64,000 nucleotides of DNA from Mycobacterium noviomagense (lineage in GTDB: Bacteria; Actinomycetota; Actinomycetes; Mycobacteriales; Mycobacteriaceae): contig NZ_AP022583.1 in assembly GCF_010731635.1 (NCBI RefSeq), positions 1,240,001-1,304,000 of the forward strand. The letters are read 5' to 3'. Shown one piece after another: positions 23,880 through 32,378 of this stretch (position 1 is the stretch's first letter; each line of letters opens with the position of its first letter). The position numbers were made by a program, and so were the translations under genes. The notes below the pieces were generated by a model. It was not told the DNA's origin. It saw nothing but the letters and a program-made list of their open reading frames with translations, and ran no database searches.

Positions 23880-25514
23880 TCAGGCACTTACGTGGTTGGC
23901 ATGCACCTCGTCGGCGGGCCGGGCTTCGGTCTGCTCCTTGGCCCAGCGGTAGTCCGGTTTGCCCGCCGGTGATCGCTTGATCTCATCGAAGTACCAAAGC
24001 TTGCGCGGCACTTTGTATCCCGCGATCTCGCTGCGCACGAACTGGTCCAGTTCGGCCAAGGTCGGGCGGTTCCCGGGTCGTGGTTGCACGACGGCGGCCA
24101 CACATTGGCCGTAGCGCTCGTCAGGCACGCCGACCACCAGGGCGTCGAACACGTCGGGGTGGCCTTTCAGAGCGGCCTCGACTTCTTCGGGATAGATCTT
24201 CTCCCCACCGCTGTTGATGGACTGCGAGCCGCGGCCCAACAGGGTCACCGTGCCGTCTTCCTCGACGGTCGCATAGTCGCCGGGGATCGCGTAGCGCACG
24301 CCGTTGATCTCCTTGAACGTCGCCGCGGACTTCTCTGGGTCCCTGTAGTAGCCGACCGGGACATGACCGCGCTTCGCGATGACGCCCCGCACACCGGACC
24401 CTGGCTTGACCTCGTTGCCGTCCTCGTCGAGCACCACGGTCCACTTGTCGATCGTGACCCGCGGCCCGCCGGTGTGTGCCTCGCCTTTGGCGACGACACT
24501 GATCCCGCCGAAGCCGGTTTCCGAGGAGCCGATAGAGTCGGTGATAACCCGATTGGGCAGCAGCTCGAGCAGTTTCTCCTTAATGCTCGGCGAGAACAGC
24601 GCCGCGGTGCTGGCGAGCAGATACAGCGAGGACAGGTCGTAGTCGTTGTCCTTGCTCAAAGCGTCGAGCAGCGGTCGCGCCATCGCATCGCCGGTGAAGA
24701 ACAGCAGGTTGACCTTGTGCTTGTGAATTGTCCGCCAGACTTCTTCGGCGTCGAATTCCGGTGCGAGGACGATGGTTCCGCCGGAGAACAGCGCCATCCA
24801 GGTAGCGGACTGCGTTGCGCCGTGGATCATCGGCGGGATCGGGAACCGCACCATGGGCGGCCCGGCGATGGCCTGCTTGGCCAGGTCGTATTCGTCCTTG
24901 ACGTATTCGCCGGTGGCGAAGTCGGTTCCGCCGAGCAGCACCCGGTAGATGTCTTCGTGGCGCCACATCACGCCCTTGGGGAAGCCGGTGGTGCCGCCGG
25001 TGTAGAGCAGGTAGATGTCGTCCGCGCTGCGGGGGCCAAAATCGCGCTCGGGTGAGCCCTGCTCGAGCGCGGTGTAGAACTCGACGCCGCCGTAGCGCTG
25101 GTAGTCCTTGTCACTGCCGTCCTCGACGACCAGTACCGTCTTGACGTTCGGAGTCTCCGGCAGCACGTTGGCGACACGGTCGGCGTACTGACGCTCATGC
25201 ACCAGCGCCACCATGTCGGAGTTGTCGAACAGGTAGCGCAGTTCGCTCTCGACATAGCGGAAGTTGACGTTGACGAGGATCGCGCCCGCCTTCACGATGC
25301 CCAGCATCGCGATCACGATCTCGTTGCGGTTTCGGCAGTACAAGCCGACCTTGTCGTCTTTCTTGACACCCTGGTCGATCAGGTAGTGGGCCAGACGGTT
25401 GGCCTTGTCCTCCAGCTGCGCGTAGGTCAGCTGGTCGTCGCCGCAAATCAGGGCGACGCGGTCAGGCACGGCGTCGATGGCGTGCTCGGCGAGGTCGGCG
25501 ATATTCAGGGCCAC
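23880..25514 (-). CDS. fadD19: steroid-CoA ligase FadD19
   Basis: 544 residues of ANL acyl-CoA synthetase. The nucleotide motif is YTGGTTGFPKGVM, then SIGSSETGFGG, GRGSQSINSGGEK and the C-terminal catalytic-lysine region SPAGKPDYRW. FadD19 activates the C-26 carboxylate of the sterol side chain and is needed for side-chain removal. The start is the GTG just inside the KstR box side; the frame stays open far upstream, but that extension would cover the operator and run antisense to echA19. It is divergent from echA19 across a KstR site. In M. tuberculosis fadD18 and PE_PGRS genes separate this gene from ilvX; here they are absent. Confidence 0.95.
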   Translation of the reverse strand: MALNIADLAEHAIDAVPDRVALICGDDQLTYAQLEDKANRLAHYLIDQGVKKDDKVGLYCRNRNEIVIAMLGIVKAGAILVNVNFRYVESELRYLFDNSDMVALVHERQYADRVANVLPETPNVKTVLVVEDGSDKDYQRYGGVEFYTALEQGSPERDFGPRSADDIYLLYTGGTTGFPKGVMWRHEDIYRVLLGGTDFATGEYVKDEYDLAKQAIAGPPMVRFPIPPMIHGATQSATWMALFSGGTIVLAPEFDAEEVWRTIHKHKVNLLFFTGDAMARPLLDALSKDNDYDLSSLYLLASTAALFSPSIKEKLLELLPNRVITDSIGSSETGFGGISVVAKGEAHTGGPRVTIDKWTVVLDEDGNEVKPGSGVRGVIAKRGHVPVGYYRDPEKSAATFKEINGVRYAIPGDYATVEEDGTVTLLGRGSQSINSGGEKIYPEEVEAALKGHPDVFDALVVGVPDERYGQCVAAVVQPRPGNRPTLAELDQFVRSEIAGYKVPRKLWYFDEIKRSPAGKPDYRWAKEQTEARPADEVHANHVSA

Positions 25515-25525
25515 GGCCCCCAAAT

Positions 25526-25539
25526 TAGAACGTGTTACA
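25526..25539. promoter_or_regulatory. KstR operator, fadD19/echA19 divergence
   Basis: TAGAACGTGTTACA matches TnnAACnnGTTnnA and is identical to the fdxD/fadE26 site. It lies 11 bases before fadD19 and 44 before echA19. Confidence 0.88.
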
Positions 25540-25583
25540 TTTCCTGACAAGTCTGGGGTCGACATGCAGGAAGGCAGACACCG

Positions 25584-26384
25584 GTGAGCGAGCCTGAAAA
25601 ACAACCCGACGCCCTCGTTGAGCAGCGCGGACACACCCTCGTCGTCACGCTGAACCGGCCCGAGGCTCGCAACGCGCTGAGCACCGAAATGATGCAAATC
25701 ATGGTCGAGGCGTGGGACCGCGTCGACAACGATCCCGACATCCGCTGCTGCATCCTGACCGGCGCCGGCGGCTACTTCTGCGCGGGCATGGACCTCAAAG
25801 CCGCGACCGCCAGGCCACCGGGCGACTCGTTCAAGGACGGCAGCTACGACCCGTCGCGCATCGACGCGCTGCTCAAGGGCCGTCGGCTGAACAAACCGCT
25901 GATCGCCGCGGTCGAGGGCCCGGCCATCGCCGGCGGGACTGAGATCCTGCAAGGCACCGACATCCGGGTCGCCGGTGAGAGCGCCAAGTTCGGCATCTCC
26001 GAGGCCAAGTGGAGCCTGTATCCAATGGGCGGCTCGGCGGTGCGCCTGGTGCGGCAGATCCCCTACACCGTGGCCTGCGACCTGCTGCTGACCGGCCGGC
26101 ACATCACAGCCACCGAGGCCAAGGAGATTGGGCTGATCGGCTATGTGGTGCCCGACGGGCAGGCGCTGACCAAGGCGCTGGAGATCGCGGAGGTCATCTC
26201 GAACAACGGTCCGCTGGCCGTGCAGGCGATCCTGCGGTCCATCCGGGATACCGAAGGCCTGCCAGAAAACAAGGCGTTCAAGATCGACACCCAGCTCGGG
26301 ATCAAGGTGTTCCTGTCCGACGACGCCAAGGAAGGCCCCTTGGCGTTCAAGGAGAAACGCACCCCGCAGTTCAAAGGTCGCTGA
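25584..26384 (+). CDS. echA19: enoyl-CoA hydratase EchA19
   Basis: 266 residues of crotonase fold: the oxyanion loop segments CAGMDLKA and the later [16 protein letters not shown], then [15 protein letters not shown]. EchA19 of M. tuberculosis hydrates steroid side-chain enoyl-CoA esters and is KstR-regulated, with a product stereochemistry opposite to that of ChsH3. The GTG start lies 44 bases after a KstR box. It is followed on the same strand, 31 bases on, by an SDR that may oxidise the resulting hydroxyacyl-CoA, although that SDR is atypical. Confidence 0.95.
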   Translation: MSEPEKQPDALVEQRGHTLVVTLNRPEARNALSTEMMQIMVEAWDRVDNDPDIRCCILTGAGGYFCAGMDLKAATARPPGDSFKDGSYDPSRIDALLKGRRLNKPLIAAVEGPAIAGGTEILQGTDIRVAGESAKFGISEAKWSLYPMGGSAVRLVRQIPYTVACDLLLTGRHITATEAKEIGLIGYVVPDGQALTKALEIAEVISNNGPLAVQAILRSIRDTEGLPENKAFKIDTQLGIKVFLSDDAKEGPLAFKEKRTPQFKGR

Positions 26385-26415
26385 CTTCGCCGATTTCCGA
26401 TCTGGAAGGCACCCT

Positions 26416-27264
26416 ATGGGCACCTATGCAGTCACCGGATCGGCGTCGGGAATGGGCCGGGCGACCGCGCAGCGGCTGCGCGAGCGAGGTCACGCTGTCA
26501 TCGGCGTGGATATCAAGGACGCCGACGTGGTCGCGGACCTGTCGACACCCGACGGTCGCACGCAGGCCGCTTCGCGTGTGCTCGCCGCCGCCGACGGCCG
26601 GCTTGACGGAGCCGTGCTGGCTGCCGGGCTCGGTCCAAGCCGCGGTGCCGATCGTCTGCGCCGCATCGCTGAGGTGAACTACCTGGGTGTGGTGGAGCTG
26701 CTCGAGCGGTGGCTATCGGCACTCGCAGCGACGAACCAGGCGAAAGTGGTTGTGCTGTCCAGTAATTCGACGACGACAACGCCCGCAGTTCCGGCGCGTA
26801 CGGTGCGAGCGCTGTTGTCGGGCGACGTCGACAAGGCGGTGCGCAGCATGCGCGTGTTGGGGCCGGCGCGCCCGGCGATCATGTATGCCGCATCGAAAAT
26901 TGCGGTCAGCCGGTGGGTGCGCCGCCACGCGATTCGGCCGGAGTGGGCCGGCGCCGGTATTCGTCTCAACGCGTTGGCTCCGGGTGCGGTGATGACGCCA
27001 CTTCTGGAAGAGCAGCTGTCGGATCCGCGGCAGGGCAAGGCAGTCCGGCGGTTCCCGGTCCCTGTCGGCGGTTTCGGCGACGCCGGACAGCTCAGCGAAT
27101 GGGTGTGTTTCATGCTCTCCGACGCCGCCGACTTTATGTGCGGCAGCGTGGTGTTCGTCGACGGCGGCACCGACGCCCACTTCCGCCCCGACGACTGGCC
27201 GCGGCCGGTACCCACCCGCCGGCTAGTGGGCTACCTCCGGCGGTTTCGGAATCAAACCGGTTGA
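26416..27264 (+). CDS. SDR family oxidoreductase downstream of echA19
   Basis: 282 residues. The TGSASGMG cofactor motif is at the very N-terminus, with VDIKDADV after the second strand. The catalytic Tyr-x3-Lys is in MYAASKIAV, and the closing block is CGSVVFVDGGTDAHFRPDDWP. An insertion of about 20 residues lies between the Ser strand (VVLSSNS) and the Tyr, and the protein resembles 3alpha-hydroxysteroid dehydrogenase/carbonyl reductases. It probably shares the KstR-driven echA19 transcript. Its 3' end overlaps the convergent SDR gene by 42 bases, which is unusual and could couple their expression. Substrate unproven. Confidence 0.85.
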   Translation: MGTYAVTGSASGMGRATAQRLRERGHAVIGVDIKDADVVADLSTPDGRTQAASRVLAAADGRLDGAVLAAGLGPSRGADRLRRIAEVNYLGVVELLERWLSALAATNQAKVVVLSSNSTTTTPAVPARTVRALLSGDVDKAVRSMRVLGPARPAIMYAASKIAVSRWVRRHAIRPEWAGAGIRLNALAPGAVMTPLLEEQLSDPRQGKAVRRFPVPVGGFGDAGQLSEWVCFMLSDAADFMCGSVVFVDGGTDAHFRPDDWPRPVPTRRLVGYLRRFRNQTG

Positions 27265-28260
27265 GGGCGTCGACCCGTGCATCGCGCGCACTGACTCGAC
27301 GATGGCAGCCTTCGGGCATCGCCACGTCATACCGAGTTCCTTCAGCGTTGTGCTGTCGTCGGTCGGTGTGGCGGCGGTGAGCAGCATCGCTGCCTCGTAG
27401 CTCAGTCCGTCGGCCAGCGAAACGTAGCGGTTGGCGACATCGGCGGCGCGACCCAGAACGCGGAAAGTTCGCGGCGAGAGCCGGATCCGGCGCACCGGAC
27501 GCCCGAGGCCCTCTTCGAGCGCGTCCACCACCTCGTCGAAGGTGAGCATCAGCCCACCGCAGACGTAGCGACGCGGGCCGCGGCCGCGTTCCATCAGGCG
27601 CACGTGCACCTCGGCGACATCACGTACGTCGACCATCTGCATGCCGCCGCGCACGGACGGTGCAACCGACCAGCGCACGATCGGCGCCCAGCCGCGTTCG
27701 GTTACACCGGGGGCCGTACCAAACGCCGGGCCGACCACGCTGGAGGGATAGGTCACCACAACCGGTGCGCCGGCGGCCTGCAGCCGGCGCGCGACGTGGT
27801 CGGCATAACCCTTGGTCTGGGCATAGGCGCTGCGGCCAGACGCCGTTGGGGACTTCTCGGAAATCACGCCATCCGGCGGCGGGAACAGCGCGCTGTAACT
27901 GCTCACCAACACCACCGGGTCGAGCCCGAGATCAACCGCACGCGTCAGCACAGCTTCGGTCGCGTAGGCGTTGATCTCCCACATCAACCGTTTGTGGCGC
28001 TCGCTTGTGCCGACTACTCCCGCGGCGTGCAGCACCGCGTCGACATCGGCGAGCAGATTGCTGATCGTCGGCGCGGCTCGCAGGTCACCGACCATTACTG
28101 TGACCGGTCCGAGGCCCCGCAACCGGTCGATGACGGCGGCGTCGGCCTCCGCCGGATGTACCAGCAACCTCACCTCATGGCCGGCGTCGAGCAGCGCGCT
28201 GACGGTGTGAGCGCCCACATATCCAGTTCCGCCCGTTACCGCAATGCGCAACCCGTTCAC
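27223..28260 (-). CDS. NAD-dependent epimerase/dehydratase-type (extended SDR)
   Basis: 345 residues of extended SDR: TGGTGYVGAH at residues 9-18, LHAAGVVG, the Ser strand VLVSSYSAL and Tyr-x3-Lys in AYAQTKGYAD. This pattern is shared by 3beta-hydroxysteroid dehydrogenases, dihydroflavonol reductases and sugar epimerases. The start overlaps the cyp142 stop by four bases, so it is the second gene of a cyp142 operon. That context favours a sterol- or lipid-linked oxidoreductase over a sugar enzyme, but this is inference. Its 3' end overlaps the convergent SDR by 42 bases. Confidence 0.85.
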   Translation of the reverse strand: MNGLRIAVTGGTGYVGAHTVSALLDAGHEVRLLVHPAEADAAVIDRLRGLGPVTVMVGDLRAAPTISNLLADVDAVLHAAGVVGTSERHKRLMWEINAYATEAVLTRAVDLGLDPVVLVSSYSALFPPPDGVISEKSPTASGRSAYAQTKGYADHVARRLQAAGAPVVVTYPSSVVGPAFGTAPGVTERGWAPIVRWSVAPSVRGGMQMVDVRDVAEVHVRLMERGRGPRRYVCGGLMLTFDEVVDALEEGLGRPVRRIRLSPRTFRVLGRAADVANRYVSLADGLSYEAAMLLTAATPTDDSTTLKELGMTWRCPKAAIVESVRAMHGSTPSTGLIPKPPEVAH

Positions 28261-29468
28261 GAGCGCCGTCGAGGGGCCGTCGGGGTGAACACCACGGGCA
28301 TCGACTCCAAGCCGCTGACGAAGTTCGCGGGCCGCAGTGGCAGCCTGTCGTCGGAGGCCAGTCGCAGGTCCGGCAGCCGCTCCACGATTCGCCTGGTCAT
28401 CAGCGTCAACTCCAGCCGGGCCAGCTGATTACCCAGACAGAAATGCGTACCAAAACCGAACGCTAAGTGGCTGTTGGGGTTTCGGGTGATATCGAAGCGC
28501 TCAGGCTCGTCGAACTCCGCTTCGTCGAAGTTGGCGGACTCGAAGAGCAGCATCATCTTCTCGCCCTTGTACAGCTGGGTGCCGTGGAATTCGGTGTCCG
28601 CCGTTAGGGTGCGGCACATGTTCTTCACCGGCGAGGTCCAGCGCAGCATCTCCTCAATTGCGCTGGGCAGCAACTGATCCGGATCGCGTTGCAGCATCTC
28701 CCACTGGTCACGGTTACGCAGGAGCTGCTCAGTGCCGCCGGAGAGCGTGTGCCGGGTGGTCTCGTCGCCGCCGATGAGGATCAGCAGTGTTTCCATGACG
28801 AGCTCGTCGTCGGAGAGCCGCTCGCCGTCGACTTCAGAACTCACCAACACACTGACCAGGTCTTCGGTCGGCTCTTGCCGGCGCGCGGCAATAGTGGCCC
28901 TGGTGAACTCGTTGTAGGCGGCGAAGGCGTCCATGGTGACCTGGAAATCCTCTTGCGAAACATGGGAACTGAGGAACGCCACCAGATCGTCGGACCACTT
29001 GAGGAACATGTCGCGCTGTTCCGGGCGCACTCCGAGCATGTCGCCGATGACCGCCATCGGCAGCGGAGCGGCGAGGTCTCGGACAAAGTCACACTCGCCG
29101 CGTTCACACACGGCGTCGATCAGCGTGTCACAAAGCTCAGCGATCGACCGTTCTTTGTCCTTCACCTGCTTGCGGGTAAAGCCGGCGTTGACAAGCTTGC
29201 GCCGCAACAGATGTGGCGGATCGTCCATGTCGATCATCATCGGCAGCGCGTCCTGGTCGGGCCGGATCCCGCCGGTGTTGGAGAACAGTTCGGGATTGCG
29301 CTCGGCGTCGATGATGGCCTGATACGTCGATGCGGCGGCCAGACCGTTGCGGTCGCGAAACACGGGCTGGTTGGTCCGCATCCAGCGATATGCAGCCCGG
29401 GCCCCTCCACTGGCATAAAACGTGCCGTCGGTCAGGTCTACGTCAGGAACTGCGATCGCTTCAGTCAT
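28257..29468 (-). CDS. cyp142: cytochrome P450 CYP142 (sterol C-26 oxidase)
   Basis: 403 residues. I-helix LIGGDETTRH, K-helix EEMLRWTSP and heme loop FGFGTHFCLGN identify a bacterial P450, and length, sequence character and position match CYP142 (Rv3518c). CYP142 is the alternative to CYP125 for oxidising the terminal side-chain carbon of cholesterol/cholestenone to the acid. The start is the ATG preceded by GGGGAGGG; longer reading would cover the divergent decarboxylase-like gene. It overlaps the following extended SDR by four bases. No canonical KstR box is seen in the 28-base divergent gap, so regulation here is unclear. Confidence 0.94.
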   Translation of the reverse strand: MTEAIAVPDVDLTDGTFYASGGARAAYRWMRTNQPVFRDRNGLAAASTYQAIIDAERNPELFSNTGGIRPDQDALPMMIDMDDPPHLLRRKLVNAGFTRKQVKDKERSIAELCDTLIDAVCERGECDFVRDLAAPLPMAVIGDMLGVRPEQRDMFLKWSDDLVAFLSSHVSQEDFQVTMDAFAAYNEFTRATIAARRQEPTEDLVSVLVSSEVDGERLSDDELVMETLLILIGGDETTRHTLSGGTEQLLRNRDQWEMLQRDPDQLLPSAIEEMLRWTSPVKNMCRTLTADTEFHGTQLYKGEKMMLLFESANFDEAEFDEPERFDITRNPNSHLAFGFGTHFCLGNQLARLELTLMTRRIVERLPDLRLASDDRLPLRPANFVSGLESMPVVFTPTAPRRRS

Positions 29469-29496
29469 CGCCACCCTCCCCACTACAGTGAGCGTC

Positions 29497-30216
29497 ATGT
29501 CTGCCTCGCAACACACCATCGCCGGCACGGTGTTGACCATGCCGGTCCGCATCCGCAAAGCCGATGTGCATAGCGCGATGTTCTCGGTCGCCGCCGATGC
29601 CGCGCAGCGGCTCATCGACTACAGCGGCCTGGAGGTCTGCCAGTATCGGCCCGGACGCGCCGTGGTCAACCTGATGCTGGCCCGCTACTTCGACGGCGAC
29701 CTCGGGCAGTATCACGAATTCGGTACCGCGGTCATGGTCAACCCGCCGGGCTCGCATGCGCGCGGGCTGCGGGCACTGGGATCGGCCGCAGCGTTCATCC
29801 ATCACCTGCCGGTCGACCAGTCGTTCACGTTGGAAGCCGGCCGCCGCATCTGGGGCTTCCCGAAAATCATGGCCGACTTCACCGTGCGGGAGGAGCGCCA
29901 CTTCGGATTCGACGTCAGCGCCGACGGCTCGCACATCGCGCACATCGACTTCAGCCCCGGCCTGCCGGTGCCGGCGGTGTTCACCTCGCGGCCACAAGTG
30001 CTGAAGACCTACACCTACGCCGAGGGCAACACCCGCGAAGTGCCCTGGGAGATGAACACGACCGGCGTGCGTGGCCGCATCGGGGGCGCCACGCTGCGGC
30101 TCGGCGATCACACCTACGCCAAGGAGCTGGCGTCGTTGGGGCTGCCCAAGCGCGCGCTGGTGTCGGGATCGGTGCGCAACGTCGAGATGACCTTCGGCGA
30201 CGCCCGCGCGATCTGA
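29497..30216 (+). CDS. acetoacetate decarboxylase family protein (Rv3519-like)
   Basis: 239 residues with the acetoacetate-decarboxylase-like fold; the family's active-site lysine segment appears as IWGFPKIMADF. The M. tuberculosis counterpart Rv3519 has nearly the same length, the same place next to cyp142, and no established reaction. Because many family members are not decarboxylases, the name is structural only. The start was taken at the ATG of MSASQHTIAG; the divergent gap to cyp142 is just 28 bases. A KstR-type palindrome lies 19 bases after its stop, in the convergent gap with the F420 oxidoreductase. Confidence 0.85.
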   Translation: MSASQHTIAGTVLTMPVRIRKADVHSAMFSVAADAAQRLIDYSGLEVCQYRPGRAVVNLMLARYFDGDLGQYHEFGTAVMVNPPGSHARGLRALGSAAAFIHHLPVDQSFTLEAGRRIWGFPKIMADFTVREERHFGFDVSADGSHIAHIDFSPGLPVPAVFTSRPQVLKTYTYAEGNTREVPWEMNTTGVRGRIGGATLRLGDHTYAKELASLGLPKRALVSGSVRNVEMTFGDARAI

Positions 30217-30235
30217 CCAGGTCACCCGGTCAATC

Positions 30236-30249
30236 TAGAACGTGTTCTA
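30236..30249. promoter_or_regulatory. KstR-type palindrome in a convergent intergenic gap
   Basis: TAGAACGTGTTCTA, a perfect palindrome matching TnnAACnnGTTnnA. Both flanking genes end here (stops at 30216 on plus, 30269 on minus), so no coding start is near. It may be a relic of a rearrangement, a site for antisense control, or a non-functional match. Confidence 0.6.
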
Positions 30250-30268
30250 ATCGCCTGGCAAGGACTAG

Positions 30269-31300
30269 TCACACCAGGGCGGCAAGCTCGCGGACCTGCT
30301 CTGGGCTGCGCGCGGAGACCACCATCATGGTGACGCCCGCGGCCGCCCACACGGTGATCTGCTTACGCACGTAGTCGATGTCGCCGACGATCACGGCGTC
30401 GTCGACCAGCTCGTCGGGAATGACCTTCGCGGCCTCGTCCTTGCGGTTGCTGCGGAACAGCCTGGTGACGTCGTCGACCACCTCGGAGTAGCCCATCCGG
30501 CGGTAGACGTCGGCATGGAAGTTGGTGTCCTCGGCGCCCATGCCGCCCATGTAGAGGGCCAGATATGGCTTGATGCCGGCGAACGCGGCGGCGCGGTCGT
30601 CGGTGATCACCACCTGCGCGGTCGCGCAGATCTCGAAGTCCTCCCGCGTGCGGCGTGCACCCGGTCGGGCGAAGCCTTCGTCGAGCCATTCGTTGTACAT
30701 GCCGGCCAGCCGCGGGGCGTAGAAGATGGGCAACCAGCCGTCGCAGATCTCGGCGGCCAACGCCACGTTCTTGGGCCCCTCGGCGCCCAACATGATGGGG
30801 ATGTCGGCGCGCAGCGGATGCGTGATCGGCTTGAGCGCCTTGCCCAATCCGGTAGTGCCCTCGCCGGTCAGCGGCAGCGGGTAGTGCGGACCGGCGCTGG
30901 TCACCGGCTTTTCCCGGGCCCACACCTGGCGGATGATGTCGACGTATTCGCGGGTGCGTGCCAGCGGCTTGGGAAAGCGCTGGCCATACCAGCCCTCCAC
31001 CACCTGCGGCCCGGAGACGCCGAGTCCGAGAATGTGCCGGCCGCCCGAGAGGTGATCCAACGTCAGCGCGGCCATCGCGCATGCGGTCGGGGTGCGCGCG
31101 GACAGTTGCACCACCGACGTACCCAGTCGCACGCGGTGGGTGGAGGCGCCCCACCAGGCCAGCGGCGTGTAGGCATCCGAGCCCCACGCCTCGGCGGTGA
31201 ACACCGCGTCGAAGCCGGCGTCCTCGGCCGCAGCCACCAGGTCGCCGGCGTTGTCCGGCGGTTGAGCGCCCCAATATCCGAGCTGCAAGCCGAGCTTCAT
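30269..31300 (-). CDS. LLM-class F420-dependent oxidoreductase (Rv3520c-like)
   Basis: 343 residues of luciferase-like barrel: GLQLGYWGAQPP at the start, AGFDAVFTAEAWGSDAY, SGGRHILGLGVSGPQVVEGWYG, then PIMLGAEGPKN. Length and context match M. tuberculosis Rv3520c, a member of the KstR regulon with no assigned substrate. It diverges from the double-DUF35/ltp4/ltp3 operon across a KstR box 36 bases before its start, so sterol induction is expected. F420 use is a family inference. A possible role is reduction of an unsaturated or keto intermediate of the side chain. Confidence 0.9.
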   Translation of the reverse strand: MKLGLQLGYWGAQPPDNAGDLVAAAEDAGFDAVFTAEAWGSDAYTPLAWWGASTHRVRLGTSVVQLSARTPTACAMAALTLDHLSGGRHILGLGVSGPQVVEGWYGQRFPKPLARTREYVDIIRQVWAREKPVTSAGPHYPLPLTGEGTTGLGKALKPITHPLRADIPIMLGAEGPKNVALAAEICDGWLPIFYAPRLAGMYNEWLDEGFARPGARRTREDFEICATAQVVITDDRAAAFAGIKPYLALYMGGMGAEDTNFHADVYRRMGYSEVVDDVTRLFRSNRKDEAAKVIPDELVDDAVIVGDIDYVRKQITVWAAAGVTMMVVSARSPEQVRELAALV

Positions 31301-31335
31301 TAGATTACCTTTCGACCGATTCTTGCCACGATTGT

Positions 31336-31349
31336 TAGAACCTGTTCTA
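31336..31349. promoter_or_regulatory. KstR operator, Rv3520c-like/DUF35 divergence
   Basis: TAGAACCTGTTCTA fits TnnAACnnGTTnnA. It is nine bases before the GTG of the DUF35 gene and 36 before the divergent F420 oxidoreductase. Confidence 0.88.
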
Positions 31350-31358
31350 CTCGAAGCC

Positions 31359-32363
31359 GTGACAGCCAGCTCAAGTCGCCTGACCCTGATCGATCAACCC
31401 GAGCCGCCTCTTTCGGCACCGCTGACGTTGTCCTTCGACTACACCCGTTCGGTGGGTCCGACGCTCGGTAAGTTCTTCACCGCTTTACGTGACCGACGCA
31501 TCGTCGGGGTGCGCGGGTCCGATGGCCGGGTGCATGTGCCGCCGGCCGAATACGACCCGGTCACCTACGAACCGCTGGGCGAGATGGTACCGGTGTCCAG
31601 CGTCGGCACCGTCGAGTCCTGGACGTGGCAACCCGAACCGCTGGAGGGCCAGCCACTGGACCGCCCGTTCGCGTGGGCGCTGATCAAGCTCGACGGCGCC
31701 GACACCACCCTGCTGCACGCCGTCGATGCCGGAGCCGACGGGGCCAAAGCAATGCGCACCGGCATGCGAGTGCACGCGCACTGGGTTGACGAGCCGGTCG
31801 GCGCCATCACCGACATCGCGTATTTCGCTGTCGGCGAGGGGGAACCGCAAACCGAATCTTCGCAATCCGGCGACGACCGGGATCCGGTCACGATGATCGT
31901 CACCCCGATCCACATGGAGATCCAGCACACCGCTTCGCATCCGGAAAGCGCGTATCTACGGGCGCTGCAGGAAGGCAAGTTGCTCGGCGCCCGGACCGGC
32001 GAGAACGGAAAGGTCTATTTCCCTGCGCGAGAAGCCGATCCGGCCACCGGATTACCTCTCGACAACTACGTTGAGGTGTCGGACAAGGGCACGATCACCA
32101 CGTTCGCGATCATCAACATCCCGTTCGCCGGGCAGCGCATCAAGCCGCCCTATGTCGCGGCCTATGTGCTGCTCGACGGGGCCGACATTCCGTTTTTGCA
32201 CCTGGTGACCGAGATCGACGCCTCGGAGGTGCGGATGGGCATGCGCGTCGAAGCGGTGTGGCGGCCCCGCGAGGAATGGGGGCTGGGCATCGACAACATT
32301 TCGCATTTCCGGCCGACGGGCGAACCCGACGCCGACTACGACACCTACAAGCACCACCTGTAA
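31359..32363 (+). CDS. tandem DUF35 OB-fold protein, Ltp3/Ltp4 partner (Rv3521-like)
   Basis: 334 residues made of two similar halves, each a rubredoxin-less DUF35 acyl-CoA-associated OB fold. The halves are marked by FFTALRDRRIVGVRGSDG / YLRALQEGKLLGARTGENG, VHVPPAEYDPVTYEPLGEMV / VYFPAREADPATGLPLDNYV, and KAMRTGMRVHAHW / SEVRMGMRVEAVW. DUF35 proteins act as obligate partners of thiolase-like aldolases, as ChsH2 does for Ltp2. Here it precedes ltp4 and ltp3 in the same operon, so the two OB folds may serve the two aldolases. The GTG start was preferred because the upstream extension overlaps the KstR box. Confidence 0.9.
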   Translation: MTASSSRLTLIDQPEPPLSAPLTLSFDYTRSVGPTLGKFFTALRDRRIVGVRGSDGRVHVPPAEYDPVTYEPLGEMVPVSSVGTVESWTWQPEPLEGQPLDRPFAWALIKLDGADTTLLHAVDAGADGAKAMRTGMRVHAHWVDEPVGAITDIAYFAVGEGEPQTESSQSGDDRDPVTMIVTPIHMEIQHTASHPESAYLRALQEGKLLGARTGENGKVYFPAREADPATGLPLDNYVEVSDKGTITTFAIINIPFAGQRIKPPYVAAYVLLDGADIPFLHLVTEIDASEVRMGMRVEAVWRPREEWGLGIDNISHFRPTGEPDADYDTYKHHL

Positions 32364-32378
32364 AGGGCTTCGTTACCT

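Noticed and set aside
25515..26423. Long minus-strand continuation of fadD19 up to 26423
   Set aside because: It runs antisense through echA19 and would place the KstR operator inside a coding region. FadD19 is complete from the GTG at 25514.
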